Shown here piece after piece: positions 24,453 through 33,492 of a DNA stretch of 64,000 nt. The position numbers and the translations under genes were made by a program. Below the pieces are notes generated by a model. The model saw only the letters and a list, made by a program, of their open reading frames with translations, made no database searches and had not been told where the DNA came from. The DNA is taken from contig PNOG01000010.1 of NCBI GenBank assembly GCA_013824685.1, positions 41,731 to 105,730 of the forward strand, written 5' to 3'. How positions within the stretch are numbered: the first letter of the stretch is position 1; each line of letters starts with the position of its first letter. This DNA is from Coprothermobacter sp. GTDB lineage: Bacteria; Caldisericota; Caldisericia; Cryosericales; Cryosericaceae.

Positions 24453-25769
24453 TTAGCGCGATTCGTTGGCGTGAGCGACAGCTGTTTCCATGACGCCGAA
24501 GGCTTCTGTCAGCTGCTCGTCGCTGATCTCGAGCGAGACCAGCATACGGATGCAGTTGCCATAGATGCCCGAACCGGCCACGAATACGCCGTGGTGGAGA
24601 CATTCCTTGATGATCTGGCCGTTCAGATGCGTCGCGGGTTCCCGGGTGGTGCGGTCCTTGACAAACTCGAGGGCCTGCATGGCACCTATGCCACGGACAT
24701 CACCGATGATCTCATACTTTTCCTTCCACGCATCCCAGTGGCTGCGAATGAGCTTTCCAAGAGTGACAGCGCGGTCGAGCAGGTGCTCGTCCTCGATGAT
24801 GTCGATGACTTCGCTGGCCGCGCGGCATGCAACAGGATTGCCGATGTAGGTGCCACCGAGGCTGCTGCCGGGCAGCTTGTCCATGATGTCTTTCCGGGCG
24901 ATGACTGCTGACAGCGGCATGCCGGCTGCCAAGGATTTGGCTGTGCAGATGATGTCGGGGATGACGTTCCAGTTCTCGATGGAAAAGAACTTGCCGGTAC
25001 GGCCGACGCCGGCCTGGATTTCGTCGGCGACGAGAAGGATGCCGTACTTCTTTGAGACCTCGCGCAGCATCTCGAGGAAACCATCAGTCGGGACGCGGAA
25101 TCCACCCTCACCCTGAACGGGTTCGACGACAAAGCAGGCGACCGTTGAAGGGTCGACGTAGGTCATCAGCAGCTTCTCCCACTCGTCAACACGGATGGAG
25201 GGATGGTAGGGCGTGACAAACGGCATGCGATAGACGTCTGACGCGAAGGGGCCAAAGCCGCCCTTATAGGGCTTCGCCTTATGGGTCATGGTCATCGTGA
25301 GGAGCGTGCGTCCGTGGAAGGCACGGTCGAACACGACGACGCCGGTGCGGCCCGTGACGTGACGCGCAATCTTGACAGCGTTCTCGATAGCCTCGGCGCC
25401 GTTGTTGAACAGAGCTACCGATTTCTCGAAGTCACCAGGGGTGAGCTTGGCAAGCTTCTCACAAACGGTGAGGTACGGTTCGTACGGGACTGACGTGAAG
25501 TCCGTGTGCAGGAAGTGCTCCACCTGGTCCTTGATGGCCGCGGTAACGCGAGGATGCGAGTGGCCGACCGCCATGCAGCCCCAGCCGCCGGTAAGGTCGA
25601 TGAAGGTGTTGCCGTCGACGTCGGTTACCAGTGCCCCATGTCCCTCAGCGATCCAGGCAGGCGACAGAGCGTCGCACATCGGTGCAGCGACGACCTTGGC
25701 CTCCCTCTTGGCAAGCTCGATGGATTTCGGTCCAGGGATTGCCGTCTTGAGTGATATGAACGTTCCCAT
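24453..25769 (-). CDS. Class III aminotransferase (GabT-like)
   Basis: The 438-residue protein is a fold-type I class III (omega) aminotransferase: DVDGNTFIDLTGGWG, VVEPVQGEGGFRVP, VADEIQAGVGRTG, and the PLP Lys in CTAKSLAAGMP. It resembles 4-aminobutyrate and related omega-amino-acid aminotransferases, which use 2-oxoglutarate or pyruvate. The exact substrate is open. The start at 25769 has GGGAGG six bases upstream; an upstream in-frame ATG has no SD. A good promoter (TTGACA, 16 bases, TATGCT) lies at 25831-25858. Divergent from the glycerophosphodiesterase gene. Confidence 0.88.
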   Translation of the reverse strand: MGTFISLKTAIPGPKSIELAKREAKVVAAPMCDALSPAWIAEGHGALVTDVDGNTFIDLTGGWGCMAVGHSHPRVTAAIKDQVEHFLHTDFTSVPYEPYLTVCEKLAKLTPGDFEKSVALFNNGAEAIENAVKIARHVTGRTGVVVFDRAFHGRTLLTMTMTHKAKPYKGGFGPFASDVYRMPFVTPYHPSIRVDEWEKLLMTYVDPSTVACFVVEPVQGEGGFRVPTDGFLEMLREVSKKYGILLVADEIQAGVGRTGKFFSIENWNVIPDIICTAKSLAAGMPLSAVIARKDIMDKLPGSSLGGTYIGNPVACRAASEVIDIIEDEHLLDRAVTLGKLIRSHWDAWKEKYEIIGDVRGIGAMQALEFVKDRTTREPATHLNGQIIKECLHHGVFVAGSGIYGNCIRMLVSLEISDEQLTEAFGVMETAVAHANESR

Positions 25770-25830
25770 GATAACCTCCCTTTCTCTCTCGACGAAAACG
25801 GCTTCATGCCTCGTGTTCTCGGGTACTCTC

Positions 25831-25858
25831 AGCATATGGAGATGGCGACCGTTGTCAA
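25831..25858 (-). promoter_or_regulatory. Promoter of the class III aminotransferase gene
   Basis: TTGACA (25853-25858), a 16-base spacer, then TATGCT (25831-25836) on the minus strand, about 60 bases before the start codon. Confidence 0.65.
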
Positions 25859-25931
25859 CGAAGTCCGTACCGAAGTCCGGTCTCGGGGCCGTTTCTGAGC
25901 TTTTCGACCCTCTCCTTGCAGTGCGCGGGCG

Positions 25932-25959
25932 TTGTCTGTCTCCTGTTTCGGACTATCAT
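25932..25959 (+). promoter_or_regulatory. Candidate promoter of the GDPD-codA operon
   Basis: TTGTCT, a 16-base spacer and TATCAT on the plus strand, about 70 bases before the GDPD start. Confidence 0.45.
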
Positions 25960-26027
25960 TGGGTAGCCTCCGGCGTGCATTGTATGCCGGTCGAGCTGTT
26001 CTGGATCATGAATGAGGAGGCCTGGTC

Positions 26028-26765
26028 ATGCTGGTACTCGGACACAGGGGGGAGCCTCGACTGGCTCCCGAGAACACGGTGGCTTCGTTCGCGCTTGTAC
26101 GCGACGATCTGGACCATGGTGTCGACGGTGCCGAATGCGATGTTCAGATGACAAAGGACGGAGAATTGGTCGTCATCCATGACGAGAAGGTCGACCGGAC
26201 CACAGACGGCCGTGGCTGGGTGAAGGATCTTACCCTGCAGGAGCTCCGCAAACTCGACGCTGGCGTTCGGTTTTCCGGACCACCGCACCATGAGCCGATT
26301 CCTACAATGCGGGAGGTCTTCGAGGTCTTCGACGGGACGCGGGCGACGCTCAACATCGAACTCAAGAATTCGGAGATCGCATACGAGGGGATGGAGGAAC
26401 GCCTGCTGGAACTGGCACGCCAGTACTCGTTGCAGGTCGTCTACTCTTCGTTCAATGTTCAGAGCATGGGGATCATCCGGAAGCTGGATGCCAACGCGCG
26501 GACTGGACTGCTGTACGCACCGTGGCTGATCAAGGCTCCAGATGTGGTCGCAGCTGCTCGTGAGCAAGGCGCCAACGCGATCCATCCGTACGCTCTCAAC
26601 ACCCTTGCCGGGCTCATCCGTGAAGTACATGAGGCTGGTCTGGCGCTTGCGCCATGGCCTGTTGACCTGGGCGTGCTCGTGCGTCATTTTGCGGCCTCAG
26701 GGGTCGAGACCATCATCAGCAATGACCCGCGCATGGCGGCGGCTACGGCCGGAGGGAGGAAATGA
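26028..26765 (+). CDS. Glycerophosphodiester phosphodiesterase
   Basis: The 245-residue protein has the GDPD TIM-barrel signature: [13 protein letters not shown] at the N-terminus (catalytic His, PENT), [18 protein letters not shown] (acidic metal ligands and the second His), and LNIELKNS. There is no signal peptide, so it should act in the cytoplasm, releasing glycerol-3-phosphate from deacylated phospholipids. GGAGG lies ten bases before the ATG. Its stop overlaps the codA start (ATGA), so the two are translationally coupled even though the reactions are unrelated. Confidence 0.92.
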   Translation: MLVLGHRGEPRLAPENTVASFALVRDDLDHGVDGAECDVQMTKDGELVVIHDEKVDRTTDGRGWVKDLTLQELRKLDAGVRFSGPPHHEPIPTMREVFEVFDGTRATLNIELKNSEIAYEGMEERLLELARQYSLQVVYSSFNVQSMGIIRKLDANARTGLLYAPWLIKAPDVVAAAREQGANAIHPYALNTLAGLIREVHEAGLALAPWPVDLGVLVRHFAASGVETIISNDPRMAAATAGGRK

Positions 26766-28039
26766 TGCTTGATCTGATTGTTCGCAACGCGAGGTTGTGT
26801 GCAGGTGGGCCGCTGATCGACATCGGCGTCCAAGACGGTCTGTTTGAGGGCGTTCAGCCCGGGTTGCGTGCGGATGCCCGTGAAACCATCGATGCTGCCG
26901 GATGCTTCGTGACGCCTCCATTTGTCGAGTCGCACGTCCACCTCGATACGACGCTCACGGCGGGCGAGCCCAGATGGAACGAGAGCGGTACGCTGTTCGA
27001 GGGGATCGAACGCTGGTCCGAACGGAAGGTGCTGCTGACCGAGGAGGACGTCATGCGTCGTGCCACGAAGGCGATCGAGTGGCAGGTTTCGCATGGCATC
27101 CTGCACATCCGATCGCATGTGGACATCTGTGATCCGAAGCTGACTGCTCTCCGGGCGCTGATCGAGGTCAGGCGCGTCATGGCGCCATTCGTCGACATTC
27201 AGCTGGTGGCGTTCCCGCAGGACGGCATTCTTGGGTTCGAGGGCGGAGCAGCGCTGCTCGAAGAGGCCCTCCGCCTTGGTGCAGATGCTGTCGGAGGGAT
27301 CCCTCACTATGAACTGACACGTGAGGATGGTGTCGAGTCTCTGAAGATCATCTTTGCGCTGGCTGAGAAGTATGGCAAGCTGATCGATGTGCACTGTGAC
27401 GAGATCGACGATGAGCAATCTCGCTTCGTCGAGGGCATGTCGGCTTTGGCTCTGCGTACGGGGATGCGTGACCGGGTTACCGCAAGCCACACAACCGCCA
27501 TGCACAGCTACAACGGGGCGTATGCATCGAAACTCCTGAGATTCTGCGTAAGGAGCGGCATCAACTTCGTCGCCAACCCCTTGGTGAACATCCACCTGCA
27601 GGGACGTTTCGACACGTATCCCAAGCGACGCGGTCTGACGCGGGTCAAGGAAATGGCGGCCATGGGCATCAATGTCAGCCTTGGTCATGACGACATCCTC
27701 GACCCCTGGTATCCCATGGGGACTGGGAGCATGCTGGACGTGGCGCATATGGCAGTGCATGTCGCCCAGATGACCGGGCGGGAAGAGATGCGGTCCGTGT
27801 TTCACATGGTAACGGATGCTGGAGCTCGTACGCTGCACGTTCAGGATTCCTACAGCATCGAAGCCGGAAAGCCGGCAGACCTGGTCATCCTGGATGCTCT
27901 TGACGAGCTGGATGCCTTGCGGCGGCAGTCCGTGGCTCGATTCGTCCTGAGCAAGGGAAAGGTCGTCGCACGAACGACGCCGGCCGAAACCACCGTTCTC
28001 CTGGATGGCACTTCCCATCCGATCGACTACCTGCGGTAG
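26762..28039 (+). CDS. codA: Cytosine deaminase
   Basis: The 425-residue protein is close to E. coli CodA throughout: [13 protein letters not shown] (metal His pair), the [11 protein letters not shown] and KVLLTEEDV blocks, [15 protein letters not shown] (catalytic Glu and His), [28 protein letters not shown], and [13 protein letters not shown] (catalytic Asp). It converts cytosine to uracil and ammonia with an iron or zinc centre. The start overlaps the GDPD stop; a second ATG directly follows the first. GGAGGGAGG lies just upstream. No cytosine permease (codB) is adjacent. With udp at 30.4 kb it forms part of pyrimidine salvage. Confidence 0.95.
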   Translation: MMLDLIVRNARLCAGGPLIDIGVQDGLFEGVQPGLRADARETIDAAGCFVTPPFVESHVHLDTTLTAGEPRWNESGTLFEGIERWSERKVLLTEEDVMRRATKAIEWQVSHGILHIRSHVDICDPKLTALRALIEVRRVMAPFVDIQLVAFPQDGILGFEGGAALLEEALRLGADAVGGIPHYELTREDGVESLKIIFALAEKYGKLIDVHCDEIDDEQSRFVEGMSALALRTGMRDRVTASHTTAMHSYNGAYASKLLRFCVRSGINFVANPLVNIHLQGRFDTYPKRRGLTRVKEMAAMGINVSLGHDDILDPWYPMGTGSMLDVAHMAVHVAQMTGREEMRSVFHMVTDAGARTLHVQDSYSIEAGKPADLVILDALDELDALRRQSVARFVLSKGKVVARTTPAETTVLLDGTSHPIDYLR

Positions 28040-28133
28040 CGAGAGGAACGATCACACAGGGACTGAATACGACGTGATTGTTGTCCTCGGTGGCCCAGCC
28101 GGCACGGGTCAGCAACCCCAGCGAGCACTGTCC

Positions 28134-28712
28134 CTAGAGGCCAAGCGATTGCTCGTATTGTGAGACAGTCATGACCTCCACTCCCATGGCGGCCATGTCT
28201 CTGAGATTGGACAACTGGATCTCGTCCGTCTGGGACGCCGTGGCATCCGAGAGTACGGTTGTTGCATAGTCCAGCGAGAGAGCGTCGTTTGCTGTCGCTC
28301 GTATGCAGTTGGGGGTCTGCACACCAGTGAGGATCAATCTATGGGTGCCAAGCCGGCGCAGGAGCGCGTCAAGGTCGGTCGCGAAGAATGCTGACCATCG
28401 GGTCTTGACGACGGTGAAATCCCAGGGGGCGGGCGCAAGCTGAGGCAATTCCTCTGCGCCAGGCGTTCCGGCAACCAGAAACCCTCCCATCTCTGCGAAG
28501 AGTACTCGCCGGCTTTGGTCGACGTCTATGCCCGTGGCCCGATGCCGGCGGATCACATGGATGATCGACTCGTTGGCGGACCGAGCTGCTTTCAGTGCTC
28601 GCTGCAGACCCGGTATCATGGCGGGCCCTCCCGCGACAAACAGTGGCGATGCCGGAGACAGGAAGTCCTGCTGCATATCGATGACAAGTAGTGCCACATC
28701 AGTAGTGTTCAC
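28134..28712 (-). CDS. Isochorismatase-like cysteine hydrolase
   Basis: The 192-residue protein has the catalytic triad of the isochorismatase/nicotinamidase family: Asp in LLVIDMQQDF, Lys in VVKTRWSAF, and Cys in GVQTPNCIRAT (the usual cis-peptide position). Relatives hydrolyse nicotinamide, N-carbamoylsarcosine, ureidoacrylate or similar amides. The sequence does not tell which. A GTG start at 28712 is chosen because GAGGAGG lies five bases upstream; an in-frame ATG 24 bases earlier has no SD. Convergent with codA. Confidence 0.85.
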   Translation of the reverse strand: MNTTDVALLVIDMQQDFLSPASPLFVAGGPAMIPGLQRALKAARSANESIIHVIRRHRATGIDVDQSRRVLFAEMGGFLVAGTPGAEELPQLAPAPWDFTVVKTRWSAFFATDLDALLRRLGTHRLILTGVQTPNCIRATANDALSLDYATTVLSDATASQTDEIQLSNLRDMAAMGVEVMTVSQYEQSLGL

Positions 28713-28792
28713 TGGTTCCTCCTCGGCGGGCTGCAACCATGCGCCCAGTATATGCGTTTTTGCTCGTCACTCCACGTGAGGATGATGCATCC

Positions 28793-28820
28793 TTGCAGTT
28801 TTCCGTTGTGCAACTATAAT
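28793..28820 (+). promoter_or_regulatory. Consensus-like promoter facing into plsY antisense
   Basis: TTGCAG, a 16-base spacer, then TATAAT. It points to the right, toward a small ORF at 28858 and the 3' end of plsY on the other strand. Confidence 0.6.
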
Positions 28821-28857
28821 TCGCTTACCGAAGAAAAGACCGAAGGAGGTGCTGCTG

Positions 28858-29031
28858 ATGAGTGCCCCTTCCGGGGCCCTGACTTCTCTCGAGGATCTGC
28901 TGCCGACACTAGGTCGTTGGCGGAAGATGGTCGTCTCGATAGTGGTCCATGATGCGGTCGCGCATGCCATACGCATAGTTGCGGATTCGTTGCGCCTGGA
29001 CGTGGAACTGATTGCCCTTGATGAGGACTGA
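28858..29031 (+). CDS. Possible 57-aa small protein overlapping plsY in antisense
   Basis: An ATG at 28858 follows a strong SD (GAAGGAGGTG) and the promoter at 28793-28820. The frame gives MSAPSGALTSLEDLLPTLG and continues 57 codons, the last 120 or so bases lying antisense to plsY. No family is recognised and the later part may simply be the plsY shadow. The early GCCCC-TTC-GGGGC could form a short hairpin, so the promoter may make a regulatory or antisense RNA instead. Confidence 0.3.
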   Translation: MSAPSGALTSLEDLLPTLGRWRKMVVSIVVHDAVAHAIRIVADSLRLDVELIALDED

Positions 29032-29580
29032 GGCTGCAAGGGCGACGACGATGACGTAGTCTGGGTACCATGGTTTGTGGAGAACAATCCAGATGGCGGC
29101 AGGGACGGCCCCGACTGCCGCAATGAACGGAGCGAAGTGCACCTTGGCCTTGATACGGGGGACAAGCTTCCAGATGACGCCGGCGACGGCCGCAAAGGGG
29201 AGTGCCCACAGGACCGCTACCAGATACCCCTGCAGCAGAATTCCCAGAGTTGTTGCGACACCGCCTCCACCTCTGAACTGGAAGAAGACTGGCCAGTTGT
29301 GCCCGACGATGACGGCCATGAACGAGACAATGGGGACCCATGAGGGGAGTGACATGGAACGTAGAAAGAGGCTGAGCACATAGCCCTTCATGACGTCGAG
29401 CAGGCCGACAGTGAGGCCGTAGCCCCAACCGTACTGACGGACGCTTCCCGAAAGGCCGGGGTTGTCCTTTAGTCGAATATCCTCGTGCTTGACCAGGAAG
29501 CTGAGGACGAGGCCCCAGCAGACAGAGCCCCACAGGTACGATGCCACGACCAAAGCCCCGTACTTGAGCCAGATGTTCAT
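28909..29580 (-). CDS. plsY: Acyl-phosphate:glycerol-3-phosphate acyltransferase
   Basis: The 223-residue integral membrane protein has the three PlsY motifs: GSVCWGLVLS near the N-terminus, SGSVRQYGWGYGLTVGLLD with the MKGY that follows, and GHNWPVFFQFRGGGGVATTLG. It makes lysophosphatidic acid from acyl-phosphate, the first step of phospholipid synthesis in the PlsX/PlsY system. It is slightly longer than typical, with an extended C-terminus. GGGAGG lies seven bases before the ATG. It is single and divergent from mntP. Confidence 0.93.
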   Translation of the reverse strand: MNIWLKYGALVVASYLWGSVCWGLVLSFLVKHEDIRLKDNPGLSGSVRQYGWGYGLTVGLLDVMKGYVLSLFLRSMSLPSWVPIVSFMAVIVGHNWPVFFQFRGGGGVATTLGILLQGYLVAVLWALPFAAVAGVIWKLVPRIKAKVHFAPFIAAVGAVPAAIWIVLHKPWYPDYVIVVALAASVLIKGNQFHVQAQRIRNYAYGMRDRIMDHYRDDHLPPTT

Positions 29581-29669
29581 CAGGATCCTCCCGACCGTAC
29601 CTCGACGTCTGAATCCGTTGTCAGCGATCCGCTCGCACTCGCAGCCTCAGTCTAAATCAATGTTCCGGC

Positions 29670-29697
29670 TTGTAAAGCAGGCTCTTGCCGGTATACT
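29670..29697 (+). promoter_or_regulatory. Promoter of mntP
   Basis: TTGTAA, a 16-base spacer, then TATACT, about 90 bases before the mntP start. I do not see a yybP-ykoY-type manganese riboswitch fold in the short leader. Confidence 0.5.
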
Positions 29698-29784
29698 CTT
29701 CTGCACGATGCTCTGCGCTTGTCCAGCGGTGATCATCGTTGTTTCTGGTGTTGCCTGTGATGCCACAGTTGTCGTGGAGGTTGT

Positions 29785-30348
29785 ATGGGTTTCTGGACTG
29801 TTTTTGCTATAGCGGTGGGGCTTTCGATGGACGCGTTCGCTGTTTCCGTGGCGAACGGGTGCCGCATAAAGCGGTTGACTCTGCGCGATGCGTTGCGGCC
29901 AGGCTGGTGGTTTGGTGGGTTTCAGGTGCTCATGCCCGTGCTGGGCTGGTTTGGGGGCCTCGCGCTCAGAGACCTTATCCAGGACTTCAGCCACTGGGTT
30001 GCGTTCGGTCTCCTCGTTTTCGTTGGCGGCAAGATGCTTGTCGAAGCCGTGCGTGGTAGAGAACATGAGGACGAGTGCCGGGAAGAGAGGCGCAGCACGC
30101 GCGACATGCTTGTCCTTGCGATAGCCACAAGTATCGATGCGTTGGCGGTTGGGCTGAGTCTGTCGGTCCTGCGAGTGTCGATCTGGTGGCCGGCCCTGCT
30201 TATCGGGCTTGTGACATTCACGTTCTCGCTGGCAGGAACTCTCCTGGGTGGCGGCATCGGAAAGCTGGTCAAGGACAAGGCTGAGATTCTGGGGGGCCTT
30301 GTCCTTATTGGCATTGGGATCAAGATATTGCTGCAGGGATTGCACTAG
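29785..30348 (+). CDS. mntP: Manganese efflux pump MntP
   Basis: The 187-residue protein has six membrane segments in two repeats. The family motifs are GLSMDAFAVSVANG in helix 1 and IATSIDALAVGLS in helix 4, with the acidic residues needed for Mn2+ export. Length and topology match MntP. The SD GGAGG lies five bases before the ATG. The uridine phosphorylase gene follows 34 bases later and may be co-transcribed. Confidence 0.92.
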   Translation: MGFWTVFAIAVGLSMDAFAVSVANGCRIKRLTLRDALRPGWWFGGFQVLMPVLGWFGGLALRDLIQDFSHWVAFGLLVFVGGKMLVEAVRGREHEDECREERRSTRDMLVLAIATSIDALAVGLSLSVLRVSIWWPALLIGLVTFTFSLAGTLLGGGIGKLVKDKAEILGGLVLIGIGIKILLQGLH

Positions 30349-30382
30349 GGCGGACTGCTGCGGAGGTAACGGAGGCTTGCAC

Positions 30383-31162
30383 ATGGCACACACGTTGTTC
30401 AATGATGAGGTCAAGTATCACATCCGGTTGAAGCAGGGCGATGTTGGCAGGTATGTCCTGTTGCCCGGCGATCCCGGTCGCTGTGAAGTCATCGCCAAGT
30501 GGTTCGACAATCCGGTGAAGGTTGCGCAGAACAGGGAGTATGTCACATACACGGGAACGCTCCTGGGCGAGAAAGTCTCTGTGACGTCGACCGGAATCGG
30601 AGGCCCTTCGACCGCGATTGCAGTCGAAGAACTCGCGATGATTGGTGCGGAGACCTTCATACGGGTCGGAACGTCGGGAGCAATGCAGCCCGGTATCGGC
30701 ATCGGAGATCTGGCGATCGTTACGGCCGCGATCCGCGACGAAGGGACGACCAGACAGTACATGCCCATCGAATTCCCGGCAGTGGCCAACATCGACGTGA
30801 CTCTGGCACTCAGAGCGGCTGCGGAACAACTGCATCTTACCTTCCACCTGGGTGTGTCTCAGTCGAAAGACTCGTTCTACGGCGAGGTTGAGCCTGATCG
30901 CCAGCCACTTGCAGAGCAGTTGAACGCACGTCGCAAGGCGTGGATCGCTGGCGGGGCAGTGTGCTCGGAGATGGAGGCAGCCACGGTGTTTGTGGTATCG
31001 AGCATTCTTCACAAGCGTGCCGGAGGCGTCATGCTCATCGTCGACAGCCAGTTTGCAGAGGGTGGAAACGAGCCCCATCATCTGATGCTGGACAGACTCA
31101 TATCAACCGGGGTCGAGGCCATCAAGCTGCTGATCGAACAGGACCGTGCCGCAAGTCGCTGA
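30383..31162 (+). CDS. udp: Uridine phosphorylase
   Basis: The 259-residue protein is a hexameric-type nucleoside phosphorylase. It has LLPGDPGRCEVIAKWFDNPV, STGIGGPSTAIAVEELAMIG, RVGTSGAMQP (phosphate binding), and CSEMEAATVFVV (ribose-binding Met/Glu). These follow E. coli Udp closely. It splits uridine with phosphate to uracil and ribose-1-phosphate. The ATG at 30383 is chosen over longer frames because of the two GGAGG boxes just upstream. A strong terminator follows at 31186-31215. Confidence 0.9.
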   Translation: MAHTLFNDEVKYHIRLKQGDVGRYVLLPGDPGRCEVIAKWFDNPVKVAQNREYVTYTGTLLGEKVSVTSTGIGGPSTAIAVEELAMIGAETFIRVGTSGAMQPGIGIGDLAIVTAAIRDEGTTRQYMPIEFPAVANIDVTLALRAAAEQLHLTFHLGVSQSKDSFYGEVEPDRQPLAEQLNARRKAWIAGGAVCSEMEAATVFVVSSILHKRAGGVMLIVDSQFAEGGNEPHHLMLDRLISTGVEAIKLLIEQDRAASR

Positions 31163-31185
31163 GTGACATTTTTGTGCGAGAACCG

Positions 31186-31215
31186 CGGGCCCCGGCATCA
31201 GCCGGGGCCCGTTTC
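31186..31215 (+). terminator. Terminator after udp
   Basis: An 11-base-pair GC-rich stem (CGGGCCCCGGC/GCCGGGGCCCG) with ATCA loop, followed by TTTCG. Confidence 0.8.
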
Positions 31216-31292
31216 GACGTTGGAACACTTGCCTCGTATCTCCCGAGTCGCTATGATGTATGCAGTAGTTTATTGTTGTGGAGAGTACGCCC

Positions 31293-31679
31293 ATGTATCT
31301 TCTGGTGATCATCACAAGACAGGAGGACAAGACCTACGATTTCCTGAAGTTGCTCCCGACAGTCGGTGTGCGCGGAGCGACGGTTATCGAGGGTCGAGGA
31401 ATGGGCAGGATCCTGCGTGACCGCGAGACCATTTTTACGTCGATCGAACAGATTCTCAGTGCAAGCATCGACCTCACGGACAACGTCGTCATCCTCTCTC
31501 TTGTCCAGGGCGGAGAAGTCCTGACGAGCGTGCGCAGACTTGCGCGACAGGTCTTCGGGGATTTTGCCCGTCCGAATACGGGAGTTCTATTCGTGCTGCC
31601 GGTCGCGGACGCCGAAGGTCTTGCGACAGGGCCAGACCTGACGCTCCCAGGCACGGCTCACAAGGATGCGAACGTCTGA
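31293..31679 (+). CDS. PII-like (GlnB-fold) protein
   Basis: The 128-residue protein begins MYLLVIITRQED and has a VRGATVIEGRGMGRIL segment. This is the strand and loop arrangement of PII-like ferredoxin-fold signalling proteins. The classical T-loop Tyr uridylylation site is not visible, so it is not ordinary GlnB. It may sense a nucleotide or ion. The start has GGAGAG nine bases upstream; longer frames do not. It lies upstream of the Pit-type phosphate transporter, so it could tune that transporter, by analogy with PII-like partners of other carriers. That is inference. Confidence 0.6.
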   Translation: MYLLVIITRQEDKTYDFLKLLPTVGVRGATVIEGRGMGRILRDRETIFTSIEQILSASIDLTDNVVILSLVQGGEVLTSVRRLARQVFGDFARPNTGVLFVLPVADAEGLATGPDLTLPGTAHKDANV

Positions 31680-31765
31680 TGCCAGCGCGCCCGACGTCCC
31701 GGTGCTTTGCAGCGTCGCAGACAAGGAAATGACGTTGAACTCCACGATGAAGGGACAGAAGTGAC

Positions 31766-32749
31766 GTGACCCTCGCTTACTATGGCTTCGTCCTGGCTGC
31801 GCTTTCTCTGCAGCTGCTCATGGGTGCCAACGACGGAGGAACGCTACTTGGGTCGATCGTGGCGACCAACATTATACGTCCAGCGTGGGCAATCCTTCTC
31901 CTGTTCGTCTCTATTGTCGTCGCGCCTCTTGTCATTGGAACGGCTGTTGTCACGACGCTCGGCAATCGTATCGTGCCCCTCTCTTCGATCCGGATGGAGA
32001 TGCTCTACGGGACGGTCGCTGCAACGGTGCTGTGGGTGTGGCTTGCACAACGGTTGCGGTCTCCCGTCAGCATCTCGTACACGTTCGTTGGCGCGCTGGT
32101 GGGCTCTGCGCTGGCGGCCGACTTGAGTGGCAGCCTTCATCGGCAATACGTCATCCAGATCCTCGGCGGGATGATCTTGGCTATCCTGGCAGGTTTTGTG
32201 CTCGGCTATGTGCTCGTCAAGGTGGTCAACGTCGTCGGCTCCCGGGCGACGCCGCGGGCCAATCGTCTGTTCAAGTTGCTCCAGGTGTTCTCCTCGGTCG
32301 GGCTTGTGTTGGGGTATGGAGCCAATGATGCCGCCAAGACCCTGAGTCTCCTGTACATGGCCTCCGTAGTTCTCGGCCGGGTGTCGAGGCAGGCGACTAT
32401 CGCACATACGACGCTGCTTGGCATCGTGTTCATCGTGGGCACGCTCTTCCTGGGCGGCGGGTTCGCTCAGACCAGCGGGTTTCGACTCATGAAATCGAGC
32501 CCGAAGACAGTTTTCCTTGCGCAGGGAGTGACCGCAGCTCTTACTCTCGTTTTCGCTCGACTTGGCATACCCGTCAGCAGCACTGAGTCATTGAACATGG
32601 CGCTGGTCGGAACCGGTGCTGGTGAGCGTCCTGGGTGTGTGCGGTGGAACGTCGTGACACATCTCGTGCTTGGCTGGGTCGTAACCATACCTGCTTCCAT
32701 CGGTCTGTCATGGGTTATTACTGCAGCTCTACTGCGTTTGTTCCGCTGA
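31766..32749 (+). CDS. PiT-family inorganic phosphate transporter
   Basis: The 327-residue membrane protein has the duplicated PiT signatures MGANDGGTLLGS in the first half and GYGANDAAKTLSLL in the second. It also has PVSISYTFVGALVG and IPVSSTESLNMALVGTGAG. It takes up phosphate with H+ or Na+. In the first repeat Asn is followed by DGG rather than the usual DVAN-like sequence, a moderate divergence. The start is GTG with only a weak SD (AGGGAC). The DUF47/PhoU-like gene follows 19 bases later, the normal Pit partner. Confidence 0.88.
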   Translation: MTLAYYGFVLAALSLQLLMGANDGGTLLGSIVATNIIRPAWAILLLFVSIVVAPLVIGTAVVTTLGNRIVPLSSIRMEMLYGTVAATVLWVWLAQRLRSPVSISYTFVGALVGSALAADLSGSLHRQYVIQILGGMILAILAGFVLGYVLVKVVNVVGSRATPRANRLFKLLQVFSSVGLVLGYGANDAAKTLSLLYMASVVLGRVSRQATIAHTTLLGIVFIVGTLFLGGGFAQTSGFRLMKSSPKTVFLAQGVTAALTLVFARLGIPVSSTESLNMALVGTGAGERPGCVRWNVVTHLVLGWVVTIPASIGLSWVITAALLRLFR

Positions 32750-32768
32750 GCTGAAAGGAGTTTCTGTC

Positions 32769-33410
32769 ATGCGTATATGGGATCAGATGTTCAAGAAGGG
32801 CAACGAGTTCCAGACACTCCTGGTGGAACAGGCGACACTGGCGCATGAGGGCATGAAAGTCCTCTATGAGTTCCTTGGGATCGCGTCCGACGTCCAGGAT
32901 GCGGGGGAGAAGAGACACAACATGCGCCTTAGGCTGAAGAAGACCGAAGAATCGGGCGACAAGGCTCGCCGGGAGCTTATCAGCGCTATCAATAGTAGTC
33001 TGGTCACACCACTCGAACGACAGGACCTGTTCAACTTGAGCAATGTCCTGGACAACATCCTGGACTATGCTCTCAATACGGTGGACGAGATGATCATCTA
33101 TCAGGTCTATCCCGACTTCTACCTGACGAAGATGGTCGAGAAGCTGATGCGTGGCGTCAGCTATCTCAAAGGAGCAGTAGAGGAGCTTTTCCGCAACAAG
33201 CAGGTATCGAACAACAGTATTGTGACGGCCAAGTCCGTGGAGAACGAGATTGAAGAGACGTATCACGAGGCGCTGGCATCACTGTTCTCCGGACAGGATT
33301 TCAAGTATATGTTCAAGATGCGGGAGGTGCTGAGGCATATCAGCAATGCTGCCGACAGGATTGCGGACGCCGCGGACATCATGGGCAACATCATCATTAA
33401 GGACATGTAG
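32769..33410 (+). CDS. DUF47 (PhoU-like) Pit accessory protein
   Basis: The 213-residue all-helical protein has the DUF47 pattern: N-terminal MFKKGNEFQTLLVEQA, KKTEESGDKARRELI, FNLSNVLDNILDYALN, and C-terminal LRHISNAADRIADAADIMG. DUF47 proteins are PhoU homologues that partner Pit transporters and probably gate them. AAAGGAG lies eight bases before the ATG, and the gene is coupled to the transporter. A terminator follows at 33436-33467. Confidence 0.9.
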   Translation: MRIWDQMFKKGNEFQTLLVEQATLAHEGMKVLYEFLGIASDVQDAGEKRHNMRLRLKKTEESGDKARRELISAINSSLVTPLERQDLFNLSNVLDNILDYALNTVDEMIIYQVYPDFYLTKMVEKLMRGVSYLKGAVEELFRNKQVSNNSIVTAKSVENEIEETYHEALASLFSGQDFKYMFKMREVLRHISNAADRIADAADIMGNIIIKDM

Positions 33411-33435
33411 CGGCCCTGACGTCCACATACGAACA

Positions 33436-33467
33436 GATGCCCCCGAAGATCAACTCCGGGGGCATCG
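33436..33467. terminator. Bidirectional terminator between DUF47 and the ThiS/MoaD-like gene
   Basis: GATGCCCCCG and CGGGGGCATC form a 10-base-pair stem. It lies between two convergent operons and can serve both strands. Confidence 0.65.
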
Positions 33468-33492
33468 CAATTGATGGAAAGGACGAGGGCGG

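Noticed and set aside
29640..29784. Manganese (yybP-ykoY) riboswitch before mntP
   Set aside because: The leader after the promoter is only about 80 bases, and I cannot find the paired conserved loops.
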